The notes below the pieces were generated by a model, which worked only from the letters and a program-made list of their open reading frames with translations, was not told the origin of the DNA and did not search any database. A program made the translations under genes and the position numbers. From positions 1 to 38,297 of the forward strand of contig CAKVGS010000019.1 in assembly GCA_934747335.1 (NCBI GenBank): a DNA stretch of 38,297 nt, read 5' to 3'. The first letter of the stretch is position 1. The number at the start of each line of letters is the position of its first letter. This document shows, piece by piece, positions 6,574-14,889 of the stretch. This DNA comes from an uncultured Candidatus Melainabacteria bacterium (lineage in GTDB: Bacteria > Cyanobacteriota > Vampirovibrionia > Gastranaerophilales > Gastranaerophilaceae).

Positions 6574-9245
6574 TGTCAAAAACTTTAATTCTTATAGATG
6601 GACATGCTTTGGCTTACCGCCAGTTTTTTGCACTTGAAAGAACAGGAATGAAGAATTCTGAAAACCAACCGACTTGGGCGGTTTATGGTTTCTTTAAAGC
6701 AATTTTTGATTTATTGGCTAAAATACATCCTGATTACATTGCAGTTGCGTTTGATGTTGGCAGAAGAACTTTTCGTACTGAAAAATTTGAAGAATATAAG
6801 GCTAATCGTGAAGCAATGCCTGATACTATGCGAAGCCAATTAGGAATCATATGCGAAGGCTTAAAAGCTTTTGATATTCCTATTATTACAAAAGAGGGTT
6901 TTGAAGCGGATGACGTTATAGGAACAATTTCAAAAAACGCATCTGACAAAGGTCATAACACACTTATTTTAACGGGCGATCAAGATAGCTTTCAACTTAT
7001 CGATAAAGATGGAACTGTAAAAGTTCTTATCCCATCGAAAGGAGAATTAGTTGAATACGATTGGAATAAAGTTTACGAAAAGCTTGGAGTTTATCCTGAT
7101 CAAGTTATTGATTATAAGGGCTTACGTGGTGATACTTCTGATAATATTCCCGGAATTCGCGGTATCGGAGAAAAAACAGCGCAAAAGCTTTTGAACAGAT
7201 ATAATCACCTTGAAGATGTTTTGGCTGATTGTGATAATATTCCTGAAAAAGCTGTTCAGAAAAAGATTTGCGAGCAAAAAGACATTGCAATTTTGTCAAA
7301 AGATTTAGCTACAATTGTTAGAAATGTAGAGCTTGATTTTGATATTGATACAGCAACAGTTACTTTGCCTAAAATAGAAGATGTTTCTGCATTTTTAAGA
7401 AAAATGCAGTTTTATACTTTTATCAAAAATATTGATAAAATTTTAACATCATTCAATCCAAATGCAGAAGTTGAAGAAAACGAGAATTTGAATTTATTTA
7501 ATCAAGCGCCGAAGCAAGATAACGTTCAGCAGAGTCTTTTTGCACAAGCTATAAAAGAAACAGTAGAAGAAGCAAATATTGAATTCAAAATTGTTAATGC
7601 AAATAATATTGAAGAAATTTTGGCTCAACTTGAAAAAGCCGAACGAATCGCAATGAAGTTTTATTCAAACGAAGATAAGATTATTTCTGCGTCTGTTTCT
7701 GACGGTGAAAATTTCTTCTTTGACACAAACGAAGTTGAAAAACTTAAACCAATTATTGAAAATCCTAATATTAAGAAAATTGGATTTGACGCAAAATCTG
7801 ATTATCATTTGCTTTTAAATAATGGTTATACTTTAAAAGGCTTAGAATATGATGTACTTTTAGCAAGTTATGTTAAAGACCCGAATAGAAAGCATACGCT
7901 TGAAGCTCAAGCTTTGGATTTTCTAAACCATATTATTATGTCTAATGAAAATGAGATGGGCAAATGCGATGAAGCTTATACAATTTTTAGGCTTTATGAA
8001 TATTGGCAAAAGAATTTGGATGAGAGAGAACAAAAAATTGTAAACGAAATTGAAATTCCATTGACTTTGGTTCTTGCAAAAATGGAGCACACAGGAGTTG
8101 CAATTGATTGTGAATATTTAAAAGAGCTTTCTTCTTATATGACTGAAAAACTTGCAGAACTGGAAGATTTAATATATCAGCTTGCAGGCGAACCATTTAA
8201 TATCAATTCGCCAAAACAAGTTGCAGAAGTTCTTTTTGACAAATTAGAATTAAAAACTAAAAAGAAAAAATCTCGTTCAACAAGCGCAGAAGTTTTAGAA
8301 GAATTAGCGCAAGAATATGAAATTTGTGAATACATTTTGCAGCACAGAAAATTTGCAAAACTAAAATCTACTTATACCGACGCATTGCCAACTCTTATCA
8401 GTAAAAAAGACGGTAGAATTCATACAACTTATAATCAAGCCTTGACGGTTACGGGACGTCTTTCTTCTTCAAATCCGAATTTACAAAACATTCCGATAAG
8501 AAGTGAGGAAGGAAATAAAATTCGTTCAGCTTTTTGTGCAATGGATAAAGAAAATTCATTTATTTTATCAGCCGATTATTCGCAAATAGAGTTAAGATTG
8601 TTAGCGCACGTTTCAGGTGATGAACATTTAATCCACGCGTTCACTAGCGGTGAAGATGTTCACGCAATGACTGCCGCAAAAGTTTTTGGAGTAGAACTAA
8701 AAGACGTCACAAAAGAAATGAGAAGACGCGCAAAGGCTGTTAATTTCGGTATTGTATACGGTCAATCTAAATATGGTTTGGCAAAAAGTTTGGGTATAAC
8801 AAACGCGGAAGCTCAAGAGTTTATCGACAAGTATTTTGAAACTTATCCGAAAGTTAAAGAGTATATGAATAATGAAGTTGAGTTTGTAACTCAAAACGGT
8901 TATGTAGAAACAGCCTTTGGACGTAAAAGATACTTAGCATCAGAGCTTCAAAGTTCAAATTATCAAATAAGAGAGTTTGCTCAACGCGCTGCAATTAACC
9001 AGCCTTTACAGGGAACTGCTGCGGATTTGATTAAGATTGCAATGATTCGTGTAGATAAAGCAATCGCCGGCATGAAAACTAAAATGATTATGCAAGTACA
9101 TGACGAACTTGTTTTTGAAGTTCCAAAAGAAGAGCTGGAACAATTAAAATCTATTATTTTAGACTGTATGGCACTCAAAGACCAAAATCTAAAAATTCCG
9201 CTTGATGTTGATATAAATTACGGTTCAAGTTGGAAAGAGGGATAA
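6573..9245 (+). CDS. polA: DNA polymerase I, proofreading site degenerate
   Basis: 890 residues in the standard three-domain order. The 5' nuclease (about 1-290) shows LILIDGHALAYR, FEADDVIGT, TGDQDSFQL and the GDTSDNIPGIRGIGEKTA helix-hairpin-helix. The middle domain (about 330-490) has the 3'-5' exonuclease fold, but the DxE metal motif is replaced around residues 357-364 (IAMKFYSN), so proofreading is probably lost, as in Bacillus and Thermus enzymes. The polymerase domain carries motif A ADYSQIELRLLAH (from 667), motif B RRRAKAVNFGIVYGQ (from 717) and motif C MQVHDELVFEV (from 840). It fills gaps in excision repair and removes RNA primers in the cytoplasm. Single gene with its own promoter, convergent with the next small gene 13 bases away. 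Confidence 0.96.
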   Translation: MSKTLILIDGHALAYRQFFALERTGMKNSENQPTWAVYGFFKAIFDLLAKIHPDYIAVAFDVGRRTFRTEKFEEYKANREAMPDTMRSQLGIICEGLKAFDIPIITKEGFEADDVIGTISKNASDKGHNTLILTGDQDSFQLIDKDGTVKVLIPSKGELVEYDWNKVYEKLGVYPDQVIDYKGLRGDTSDNIPGIRGIGEKTAQKLLNRYNHLEDVLADCDNIPEKAVQKKICEQKDIAILSKDLATIVRNVELDFDIDTATVTLPKIEDVSAFLRKMQFYTFIKNIDKILTSFNPNAEVEENENLNLFNQAPKQDNVQQSLFAQAIKETVEEANIEFKIVNANNIEEILAQLEKAERIAMKFYSNEDKIISASVSDGENFFFDTNEVEKLKPIIENPNIKKIGFDAKSDYHLLLNNGYTLKGLEYDVLLASYVKDPNRKHTLEAQALDFLNHIIMSNENEMGKCDEAYTIFRLYEYWQKNLDEREQKIVNEIEIPLTLVLAKMEHTGVAIDCEYLKELSSYMTEKLAELEDLIYQLAGEPFNINSPKQVAEVLFDKLELKTKKKKSRSTSAEVLEELAQEYEICEYILQHRKFAKLKSTYTDALPTLISKKDGRIHTTYNQALTVTGRLSSSNPNLQNIPIRSEEGNKIRSAFCAMDKENSFILSADYSQIELRLLAHVSGDEHLIHAFTSGEDVHAMTAAKVFGVELKDVTKEMRRRAKAVNFGIVYGQSKYGLAKSLGITNAEAQEFIDKYFETYPKVKEYMNNEVEFVTQNGYVETAFGRKRYLASELQSSNYQIREFAQRAAINQPLQGTAADLIKIAMIRVDKAIAGMKTKMIMQVHDELVFEVPKEELEQLKSIILDCMALKDQNLKIPLDVDINYGSSWKEG

Positions 9246-9258
9246 TTTCATTAAAAAT

Positions 9259-9507
9259 TTAATTATAATGACCAAGAGGAAAATCGCAAACGCTGTTTAT
9301 ACATTCAAGAAATTCTTCTTCTAAAGTCTTGCTATTTTCTTTAAGTTCTTCTGATTTTTTTATTGATTCATCTAAAACCTTATTAGGACTTGAAATTCCC
9401 TTTATAAAATCGTCTTCAATAACTCGAGTTGACTCAGAGTTGTTAATTTTCTTTAAAATATTTTGTCGACCACAAAACTTAATTGTTGATACATTATTGA
9501 TTCTCAT
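9259..9507 (-). CDS. Small protein with I-x-F-x-G N-terminus, unknown function
   Basis: 82 residues, not recognised. It begins MRINNVSTIKFCGRQN, resembling the MISPINFRA start of the neighbouring repeat protein (9582-10148). The rest is charged and helix-prone, Glu/Lys/Ser-rich from about 30 to 70, with two further Cys near the end (EFLECINSVCDF). No signal peptide or membrane segment. No clear Shine-Dalgarno sequence; a TATAAT-like string abuts the ATG. A terminator separates it from the upstream gene, so it should have its own promoter. Codon use looks like its neighbours. Function unknown. Confidence 0.55.
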   Translation of the reverse strand: MRINNVSTIKFCGRQNILKKINNSESTRVIEDDFIKGISSPNKVLDESIKKSEELKENSKTLEEEFLECINSVCDFPLGHYN

Positions 9508-9530
9508 TATATACTTGCTTTCTTTTTCAC

Positions 9531-9564
9531 ATAAAAATAGGTCGATTTAAAAAAACCGACCTAT
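9531..9564 (-). terminator. Terminator of the FKG-repeat gene
   Basis: Eight-bp stem ATAGGTCG/CGACCTAT (9537-9544, 9557-9564). On the minus strand it is followed by TTTTTAT, and it lies 18 bases after the stop of the gene ending at 9582. Confidence 0.75.
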
Positions 9565-9581
9565 CTTTATATTTTATAAAA

Positions 9582-10148
9582 TTATGCTTCTGTCTTTTCT
9601 TCAGCAGGAACTTCTTCAGCATTTTCAGCCGGAGTGTCTTGCACTTCTTCGCCTTTAAATGCAGGAGCTTTTGGCGCTTCTTCAGTCGCTACTTCTTCAC
9701 CTTTAAATGCAGGTGCTTTTGGTGCTTCTTCGGTCGCTACTTCTTCACCTTTAAATGCAGGTGCTTTTGGTGCTTCTTCAGTTGCTACTTCTTCGCCTTT
9801 AAATGCAGGTGCTTTTGGTGCTTCTTCAGTTGCTACTTCTTCACCTTTAAATGCAGGAGCTTTTGGTGCTTCTTCAGTCGCTACTTCTTCGCCTTTAAAT
9901 GCAGGAGCTTTTGGTGCTTCTTCAGTCGCTACTTCTTCACCTTTGAATGCAGGTGCTTTTGGTTCTGTCTCCCCATCTACTGCTAAAAATGCTTTATTAT
10001 AAGCAGCCAATGCGTTAGCACCTTTAAAAGATGCTGCATTTTCAATAGGAGTTGTTACTGTTTCTGTTTTTGGAGCTTCTGTTTCAACCGGTTTTGTTAA
10101 TTCAACATTGCCTGCACTAGCTCTAAAGTTAATCGGACTAATCATCAT
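9582..10148 (-). CDS. FKG-motif tandem-repeat protein, unknown function
   Basis: 188 residues from the first ATG of MMISPINFRA (a GGAAGG lies 10 bases upstream); a longer frame upstream has no family support. Not recognised. Layout: N-terminal ISPINFRA motif, a Thr/Glu/Pro linker, AASFKGANALAAYNKAF, then seven copies of a 16-residue unit containing PAFKGEEVATEE, then an acidic tail. It is very acidic, low in complexity and without Cys, signal peptide or membrane segment, so probably disordered. The repeated PAFKG echoes the N-terminal motif of this protein and of its neighbour (9259-9507), suggesting a short binding tag presented many times. It has its own transcription unit between two terminators. 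Confidence 0.7.
   Translation of the reverse strand: MMISPINFRASAGNVELTKPVETEAPKTETVTTPIENAASFKGANALAAYNKAFLAVDGETEPKAPAFKGEEVATEEAPKAPAFKGEEVATEEAPKAPAFKGEEVATEEAPKAPAFKGEEVATEEAPKAPAFKGEEVATEEAPKAPAFKGEEVATEEAPKAPAFKGEEVQDTPAENAEEVPAEEKTEA
9642..9966 (-). repeat. 48-bp coding tandem repeat, seven units
   Basis: The AAATGCAGG marker recurs every 48 bases at 9657, 9705, 9753, 9801, 9849, 9897 and 9945. Copies differ mostly at third codon positions (for example GGC/GGT, TCA/TCG), so the protein repeat is conserved more than the DNA. No spacers, hence not CRISPR. Confidence 0.9.
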
Positions 10149-10242
10149 GATACTTATACCTTCCATTATCTGATACACATTGTTAAAAACTCGACAATAA
10201 AAAAAATTGCCATTTTTTTTATAAATTGTTACAAAAGTTATT

Positions 10243-10273
10243 AAAAAAGCTCTCTTTTTCAAGAGAGCTTTTT
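10243..10273 (-). terminator. Terminator of rpsP
   Basis: Stem 10244-10256/10261-10273 (core AGCTCTCTT/AAGAGAGCT) with a TTTC loop. Minus-strand T-run of six follows. It lies 10 bases after the rpsP stop and separates it from the FKG-repeat gene. Confidence 0.85.
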
Positions 10274-10282
10274 ACAAACCTC

Positions 10283-10642
10283 TTAAGCTTCGACAGGAGC
10301 TTCTTCTGCTTGAGCTGCTTCTTCAGCTTTTTTTGCTTCTTCCTCAGCCTTCTTAGCTTGAGCTTTTTTAGAAAGCTTAACTACTTCTGATTTTTTGTAG
10401 TTCAAAGTGCCGTCTTCATTGCAGTTAGCCATCAAATACTTAACTGTATCTGTTGGTTGAGCACCTTTTTTAACCCATGCTTCAGCAGAAGCTTTATTCA
10501 ATTTCATTTCTTTTGTTTTTGGATTGTAGTAACCTAATTCTTCAACAGGTCTACCTTCACGTTTTGTAGTAGAGTTGATAACGATAACTCTGTATGTTGG
10601 AGCTTTTTTAGCACCTAATCTTTTCAATCTGATTTTTAACAT
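10283..10642 (-). CDS. rpsP: 30S ribosomal protein S16
   Basis: 119 residues. The first 80 match S16 closely: MLKIRLKRLGAKKAPTYRVIV, the STTKREGRPVEELGYYNP block, and AEAWVKKGAQPTDTV. S16 binds 16S rRNA early in 30S assembly. Beyond residue about 85 there is an added Lys/Ala/Glu-rich tail (KKAQAKKAEEEAKKAEEAAQAEE), longer than in compact S16 proteins but a common kind of extension. The ribosome binding site AAGGA is 7 bases before the ATG. No rimM, trmD or rplS follows, unlike the common rpsP operon; here it is a single-gene unit ending at a strong terminator. Confidence 0.95.
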   Translation of the reverse strand: MLKIRLKRLGAKKAPTYRVIVINSTTKREGRPVEELGYYNPKTKEMKLNKASAEAWVKKGAQPTDTVKYLMANCNEDGTLNYKKSEVVKLSKKAQAKKAEEEAKKAEEAAQAEEAPVEA

Positions 10643-10672
10643 TTCTTTTTCCTTCTATTTTTTAATATAAGT

Positions 10673-10741
10673 GGAGCTTCTTAACTTGAAAGATTGGCTC
10701 CTAGCCGCTTATACAAAACAGGCTTTTAGAGGATATGCCTG
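10673..10741 (-). other. Structured rpsP leader
   Basis: The 164 bases before rpsP contain two possible stems: GGAGC/GCTCC (10673-10677 with 10697-10701) and CAGGC/GCCTG (10719-10723 with 10737-10741). They could form a regulated leader, but no known riboswitch or ribosomal-protein leader is recognised. Confidence 0.25.
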
Positions 10742-10806
10742 CATAATAATACCTAATCACAAATATTCATAATAATCAATAGATTGTTAAGTAAAATTTA
10801 ATATTT

Positions 10807-11451
10807 TTATATATTAAAACTCTTTCTAGAACCTTCTTCGTGGTACAAACCGCCACCACAAATTGTTTCAACAACTTTTAATACAAATTCTCTTGAAGAA
10901 TCTGTATTATTCAAGAAAAACTCGCGGTTTGATAAGTGTCTGATTTTAAAAATTGAATTCTGAGTTTTATCAGCGGGTACAAACAATGATGCAACTTCTT
11001 TATCCAAAAGAACTTCCATCATTTGATTTCTGGATGTAATACCTTCCATCAACTCATTATAATTCCCGTTTATCGCCATAATTCTGCCCGAAAACATTGG
11101 TGGTGCGCTTTCTCTAAACAAAGCTTGAGGCTCATAATTACATCTTGTCGTAAGGCTAATTGTATGCCAAAGAATATTAATTACAACAACTGTCTTATCT
11201 TTGTCGTAATCAACATAAATATTCTCGGTAGTAATTCCTCTTGCAGCAAAAGACTGTTTAAGAGAATCCGCAATAGCTTTCAAGTTATCAATCATTTCCA
11301 CAAAAATCTCTGCAGTGTTTAATGTCGCATGCTGATAGTCCAAGAATTGTTTGTACATGTGGGTAGAAACAAGCCCAATACGTTCTTGGATTAGTGTGGA
11401 TTTTCTGAAAGATGTTTCTGAGTTATTAAAATTTTCGTAGCCTTTACTCAA
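10807..11451 (-). CDS. Conserved-looking protein of unknown function
   Basis: 214 residues, not recognised. The start is TTG at 11449-11451, backed by a full AAGGAGG 10 bases upstream and a good promoter. The N-terminal part (about 20-75) is helical; the middle (about 75-130) alternates hydrophobic strands (VVVINILWHTISLTTRCNYEPQALF). The C-terminal part has a Gly-rich ETICGGGLYHEEG segment. No signal peptide or membrane span, so cytoplasmic. It sits between the haemagglutinin-like gene and rpsP; no strong terminator divides it from rpsP, so some read-through into rpsP is possible. Base composition is like its neighbours. No function is suggested. Confidence 0.7.
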   Translation of the reverse strand: MSKGYENFNNSETSFRKSTLIQERIGLVSTHMYKQFLDYQHATLNTAEIFVEMIDNLKAIADSLKQSFAARGITTENIYVDYDKDKTVVVINILWHTISLTTRCNYEPQALFRESAPPMFSGRIMAINGNYNELMEGITSRNQMMEVLLDKEVASLFVPADKTQNSIFKIRHLSNREFFLNNTDSSREFVLKVVETICGGGLYHEEGSRKSFNI

Positions 11452-11473
11452 ATTTATAAAGCCTCCTTATACA

Positions 11474-11503
11474 ATTGTACACTCAACATGCCTTTTGTGT
11501 AAA
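11474..11503 (-). promoter_or_regulatory. Promoter of the unknown gene 10807-11451
   Basis: On the minus strand TTTACA (11498-11503) and TACAAT (11474-11479) are 18 bases apart. The Shine-Dalgarno sequence AAGGAGG lies at 11462-11468. Confidence 0.5.
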
Positions 11504-11546
11504 CATGATATGTAACAGTTTGTAACAAGGTTTATAAAACAAAAAA

Positions 11547-11580
11547 ACAAGGTCGGAGTTTTAAAAAGCTCCGACTTTGT
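11547..11580 (-). terminator. Terminator of the first haemagglutinin-like gene
   Basis: Stem with core GTCGGAG/CTCCGAC (11552-11558, 11569-11575), extended by flanking pairs. A minus-strand run of eight T follows directly. Confidence 0.85.
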
Positions 11581-11603
11581 TTATCACCTTACATCTAATT
11601 TAA

Positions 11604-13595
11604 TTATTCCATTACAAATGCTCTAACTACTGTTACAGAACCATCAACATTCTTACGAACACCAGTGTCTGTTTCATCATCATCCAAGTCAGCTGCATAA
11701 GCTACCGGGGTGTATGGTTGAGCAGCATCTACTGCATCAGGTTTTTCGAAGCTCTTTAGAACTTTAACGTTGTCGTTGTCTTCAGGATTGATGATTGGTT
11801 CATCAGGTTCTGGAGTTGGTACAACAGGTTTATCAGGACCAACCAAGTAAGTTGTATCGTTTGGTCTTGGGTCACGAGTGTTATAACCATCAGGACCGTT
11901 TGTTAATTCATAAGTAATTACGTCTGAACCTTTAACTGTAACTTCTTTTGCGTCACGAATGTTTGTATACTTTAATGTATAATCTCTAGAAGGAAAATCA
12001 ACTTTTAACTTGTCTGTTTCTTTACCAACGATAATGTTGTCTGCGTGAACTTTATCGCCTGTAATTTCAATATATTTACCAGGGGCTGTGATATGAACAT
12101 CTTTAGCGTTTGCACCAGTCAATTTAACATCACCTTTAGAAGCGATATAAGCAACTGATGGTGTATCAATCTTTGTAATAGTACCACCTGCGATATTCAT
12201 ATTAGAAGGAGTTTTTACAGAGTTTGGAATGTGTTTGTAATTTTCCATTACTGCAATAATAACTTCATCAACCGTATTGTTTTCAGTACCGCTCAAACCG
12301 CCGATATAACCGTTTGCAGAGAATTCATATTCGTTTGCGCTCAATGTTGCTTTACCATCTGATAATACGTTCAAGTTATCGGATTTTAAAGAAATCTTAT
12401 TTGCACTTGTATCAACCGTAACCATTACGTGTCCGTCTTGAGCGTGAGCTGTTAAGTTACCACCAACTGTCAAACTGCCATCAAGAAGTTTCTTTTCTTC
12501 GAAATTATAGTTACCGATGTGGATGTTATCTTTAGAATTAATAGTTGCGTTTCCACCAATTTTATTGTTGCCGACTACGTGAACAAAATGTTTATATCCT
12601 TGAGGATTTTCAGATTTTGCAACTGTTGTAAGATTCATATCTTTACCAACGTGAACATTACCAACTTCCAAGAAACCACCGCCGTTTGTCATATTCAAAT
12701 TGCCGTCAACCTTTGTGTTTCTTGCGTACATCATAACGCCGTTACCTTCAACATCAACATCGCCTGTTACGTGAAGAACTTTGCCGTTATCAACATAGTT
12801 TAAAGCAACGCTGTCATCGGATTTAATATTCAAGTTACCCTTGATATCACCGCCGCCAACGGTTTTAACGATACCTTTGTCTGCGATAACATAAACATTA
12901 CCGTCTATGTTAACGGCTTCAAGTCTTACGCCTTTTGTAGAATCATCATTGCCTGTTGAAAGATAATCTTGACCGTTTTCTGTAATCAATTTCAAGCCGT
13001 CTTTTGTTTTAACTGTTCCTCTAACAACATTGATTGATGGAGCTAAGATATTGAATTGACCACCCACATTAAAGTTAGAATCTTGAATTGTTACAACACC
13101 GACAGGAGTTGTTGTAGCAACATTGGAAATATCCATTGCACCGTTTACGAAAGTAGCTGTCATTGGTTGTGTTGTAATCATTGCATCACCTGCTGTCGTA
13201 AATGTTGCACCATCAAATAAAACACCATTTGGGTTTGAAATAATCAATTTACCGATGCCGCCGTTTGCACTGATTTGACCATAAATGTTTGACATGCCAT
13301 GATTAACAGTGTTCAAAATTGTTAAATTATTTGCACCGTCAACAGCATTGAAGTTCAAGCTTTCACCTTTGTTTACGTTCAATGAATCCCAGTTAACGTG
13401 AGCATCGCCGTTAAAGTTCAAATCTGCTGAACCGTTGCCTGTTTTAATATCAACAAACCCGCCTGTTGTATTATTAATTACCGCACCGCCATTACCTACA
13501 CCTAAACCTGTATCAATGGCTGCGTATGAAACTTGCATAGAAGCAAATAATGCTGTTAGAGCTAATGCTGAAAATTTTCTTTTTAAACTTTTCAT
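11604..13595 (-). CDS. Secreted filamentous-haemagglutinin-like protein (TPS domain)
   Basis: 663 residues. A Sec signal peptide MKSLKRKFSALALTALFA...YA ends at about residue 25. Residues about 30-150 form a TPS (two-partner secretion) domain: GGAVINNTTGGFV, VNWDSLNVNKGESLNF and the hallmark NPNGVLFDGATF. The rest (to about 590) is a low-Cys, Gly/Asn/Val-rich series of short strands, expected to fold as a right-handed beta-helix. A Pro-rich spacer follows, then a tail with AYAADLDDDE and VRKNVDGSVTVVRAF. Such proteins act at the surface as adhesins or matrix proteins, exported by a TpsB/Omp85-type pore; no pore gene is in the window. Much shorter than FhaB. Paralogue at 28393-30468 shares both ends. 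AGGAG precedes the ATG; single-gene unit. Confidence 0.85.
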   Translation of the reverse strand: MKSLKRKFSALALTALFASMQVSYAAIDTGLGVGNGGAVINNTTGGFVDIKTGNGSADLNFNGDAHVNWDSLNVNKGESLNFNAVDGANNLTILNTVNHGMSNIYGQISANGGIGKLIISNPNGVLFDGATFTTAGDAMITTQPMTATFVNGAMDISNVATTTPVGVVTIQDSNFNVGGQFNILAPSINVVRGTVKTKDGLKLITENGQDYLSTGNDDSTKGVRLEAVNIDGNVYVIADKGIVKTVGGGDIKGNLNIKSDDSVALNYVDNGKVLHVTGDVDVEGNGVMMYARNTKVDGNLNMTNGGGFLEVGNVHVGKDMNLTTVAKSENPQGYKHFVHVVGNNKIGGNATINSKDNIHIGNYNFEEKKLLDGSLTVGGNLTAHAQDGHVMVTVDTSANKISLKSDNLNVLSDGKATLSANEYEFSANGYIGGLSGTENNTVDEVIIAVMENYKHIPNSVKTPSNMNIAGGTITKIDTPSVAYIASKGDVKLTGANAKDVHITAPGKYIEITGDKVHADNIIVGKETDKLKVDFPSRDYTLKYTNIRDAKEVTVKGSDVITYELTNGPDGYNTRDPRPNDTTYLVGPDKPVVPTPEPDEPIINPEDNDNVKVLKSFEKPDAVDAAQPYTPVAYAADLDDDETDTGVRKNVDGSVTVVRAFVME

Positions 13596-13621
13596 ATAAT
13601 ACTCCTAATTTTTATATACTC

Positions 13622-13650
13622 GTAATATATTAAAGTATTCAAATTTTCAA
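13622..13650 (-). promoter_or_regulatory. Promoter of the first haemagglutinin-like gene
   Basis: Minus-strand TTGAAA (13645-13650) and TATTAC (13622-13627) with 17 between them. Just upstream, 13667-13679 holds the plus-strand 13-mer ACAAAACTTTACA also seen at 6481-6493. Confidence 0.5.
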
Positions 13651-13683
13651 AAATTGCTTAATTGTAACAAAACTTTACAAAAC

Positions 13684-14727
13684 TTAATTTATAAACATGC
13701 AGTCGCCATAACTATAAAAACGATATTTTTCTTTTATAGCTTCCTGATAAGCTTCAAAAATAAAATCTTTTGTTGCCAAGGCACTTACAAGCATTAATAG
13801 AGTTGATTTTGGCAAGTGGAAGTTTGTAATCAATTTATCAACAACCTTGAATTCATAAGGAGGATAAATAAACAACTCAGAAGCACCTTTGCATGCCTGA
13901 ATTCCACCAAACAATTTATAAGCGGTTTCCAATGTTCTAACGCTTGTTGTTCCAACTGCTACAAGTTTTTTACCTTCTTGCTTCGCTTTATTAATCAAAT
14001 CTGCGGTTTCTTGCGTAATTTCAAAAGTTTCAGAGTCCATGTGGTGGTCTAAAATATTATCACATTTAACAGGTCTGAAAGTTCCAATCCCTACATTTAA
14101 AGTAACATATCCTATTTGAACGCCTTTATCTGCAAGTTTTTTCAAGATATCTTGAGTAAAATGTAAACCTGCAGTCGGAGCTGCAACAGAGCCTTCTTCT
14201 TTCGCGTAAACTGTTTGATAACGTTCAAAATCAAGCTTTTTCAACTCTTCATTTGACATTTTACGTTCAATATAAGGCGGAAGTGGGATGTTTCCTACTC
14301 TATGTAAAATTTCAAAAATATCACCTTCATAAACCATTTGAACAAGCCATTTGCCATCATCAGGAAGTGGCATTTTTACTTCACATGACAATTCGTCTGA
14401 AATCTTAATAACGGTGCCGACTCTAACGCGCTTAGAAGGCTTAATCAAAACTTCCCATTCTTTGTTTTCTCTTTCTTTAAGTAAGAAAACCTCAATCTTT
14501 GCACCTGTATCTTTATAGCCGTAAAGACGAGCAGGAATAACTTTTGTATTATTTAATATCAGAATATGATTTTCATCTAACAAGTCTACAATATCGTAAA
14601 AATGTTTGTTTAATATTTTATGTTCATCACGATTTAGAACCATCATGCGCGAATTTTCACGTTTGTCTGTCGGACGTTGCGCAATTAGTTCTTCCGGTAA
14701 TTGATAATCAAATTCTGATAGTAACAT
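13684..14727 (-). CDS. queA: tRNA preQ1-34 S-adenosylmethionine ribosyltransferase-isomerase
   Basis: 347 residues from the ATG at 14727 (AAGGAG 8 bases upstream). QueA transfers and isomerises the ribosyl part of S-adenosylmethionine onto preQ1 at the tRNA wobble position, giving epoxyqueuosine. Family blocks are clear: MLLSEFDYQLPEELIAQRP at the N-terminus, SRMMVLNR, LILNNTKVIPARL, YQTVYAKEEGSVAAPTAGLHFT, VGIGTFRPV, VGTTSVRTLE, and TNFHLPKSTLLMLVSAL near the end. An upstream in-frame ATG at 14757 would add ten residues, but these derive from the repeat at 14747-14850. It reads away from that repeat and is separated from yidC by a terminator hairpin. Confidence 0.95.
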   Translation of the reverse strand: MLLSEFDYQLPEELIAQRPTDKRENSRMMVLNRDEHKILNKHFYDIVDLLDENHILILNNTKVIPARLYGYKDTGAKIEVFLLKERENKEWEVLIKPSKRVRVGTVIKISDELSCEVKMPLPDDGKWLVQMVYEGDIFEILHRVGNIPLPPYIERKMSNEELKKLDFERYQTVYAKEEGSVAAPTAGLHFTQDILKKLADKGVQIGYVTLNVGIGTFRPVKCDNILDHHMDSETFEITQETADLINKAKQEGKKLVAVGTTSVRTLETAYKLFGGIQACKGASELFIYPPYEFKVVDKLITNFHLPKSTLLMLVSALATKDFIFEAYQEAIKEKYRFYSYGDCMFIN

Positions 14728-14746
14728 ATTTTTACTCCTTTTTGAG

Positions 14747-14850
14747 TGGATTGCCACATCGCCCCAACGGATACTGCTCCTCGCAATGACTTGGCGTTAC
14801 ACTTAGCAGTGTGCTGTCATTGCGAGCCTCGTAAGAGGCGTGGCAATCCA
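14747..14850. repeat. 104-bp palindromic element
   Basis: Perfect 11-bp ends TGGATTGCCAC (14747-14757) and GTGGCAATCCA (14840-14850). Inside are CTCGCAATGAC (14780-14790) and GTCATTGCGAG (14816-14826), and at the centre ACACT/AGTGT. It is a non-coding MITE-like unit; relatives are at 33530-33622 and 37102-37273. Confidence 0.85.
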
Positions 14851-14858
14851 TATAAATA

Positions 14859-14881
14859 ACCCTCCCTCAAAAAGGGAGGGT
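14859..14881 (-). terminator. Hairpin after yidC (CCCTCCC-type repeat)
   Basis: Perfect 9-bp stem ACCCTCCCT/AGGGAGGGT with a CAAAA loop, 8 bases after the yidC stop. The tail is only mildly T-rich. It belongs to the dispersed CCCTCTCC family and may double as terminator. Confidence 0.55.
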
Positions 14882-14889
14882 ATTAAATT

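Noticed and set aside
9642..9966. CRISPR array
   Set aside because: Direct repeats are contiguous, without spacers, and encode a peptide unit; no cas genes nearby.
9634..10002. Plus-strand open frames across the 48-bp repeats
   Set aside because: They exist only because the unit is a multiple of three; silent differences between copies fit the minus-strand frame, which also has a normal N-terminus and terminator.
10149..10262. N-terminal extension of the FKG-repeat protein
   Set aside because: It would run back into the rpsP terminator region and has no ribosome binding site; the MMISPINF start is better.
14727..14757. Ten-residue N-terminal extension of QueA
   Set aside because: These codons come from the palindromic element and lie before the Shine-Dalgarno sequence used for the ATG at 14727.
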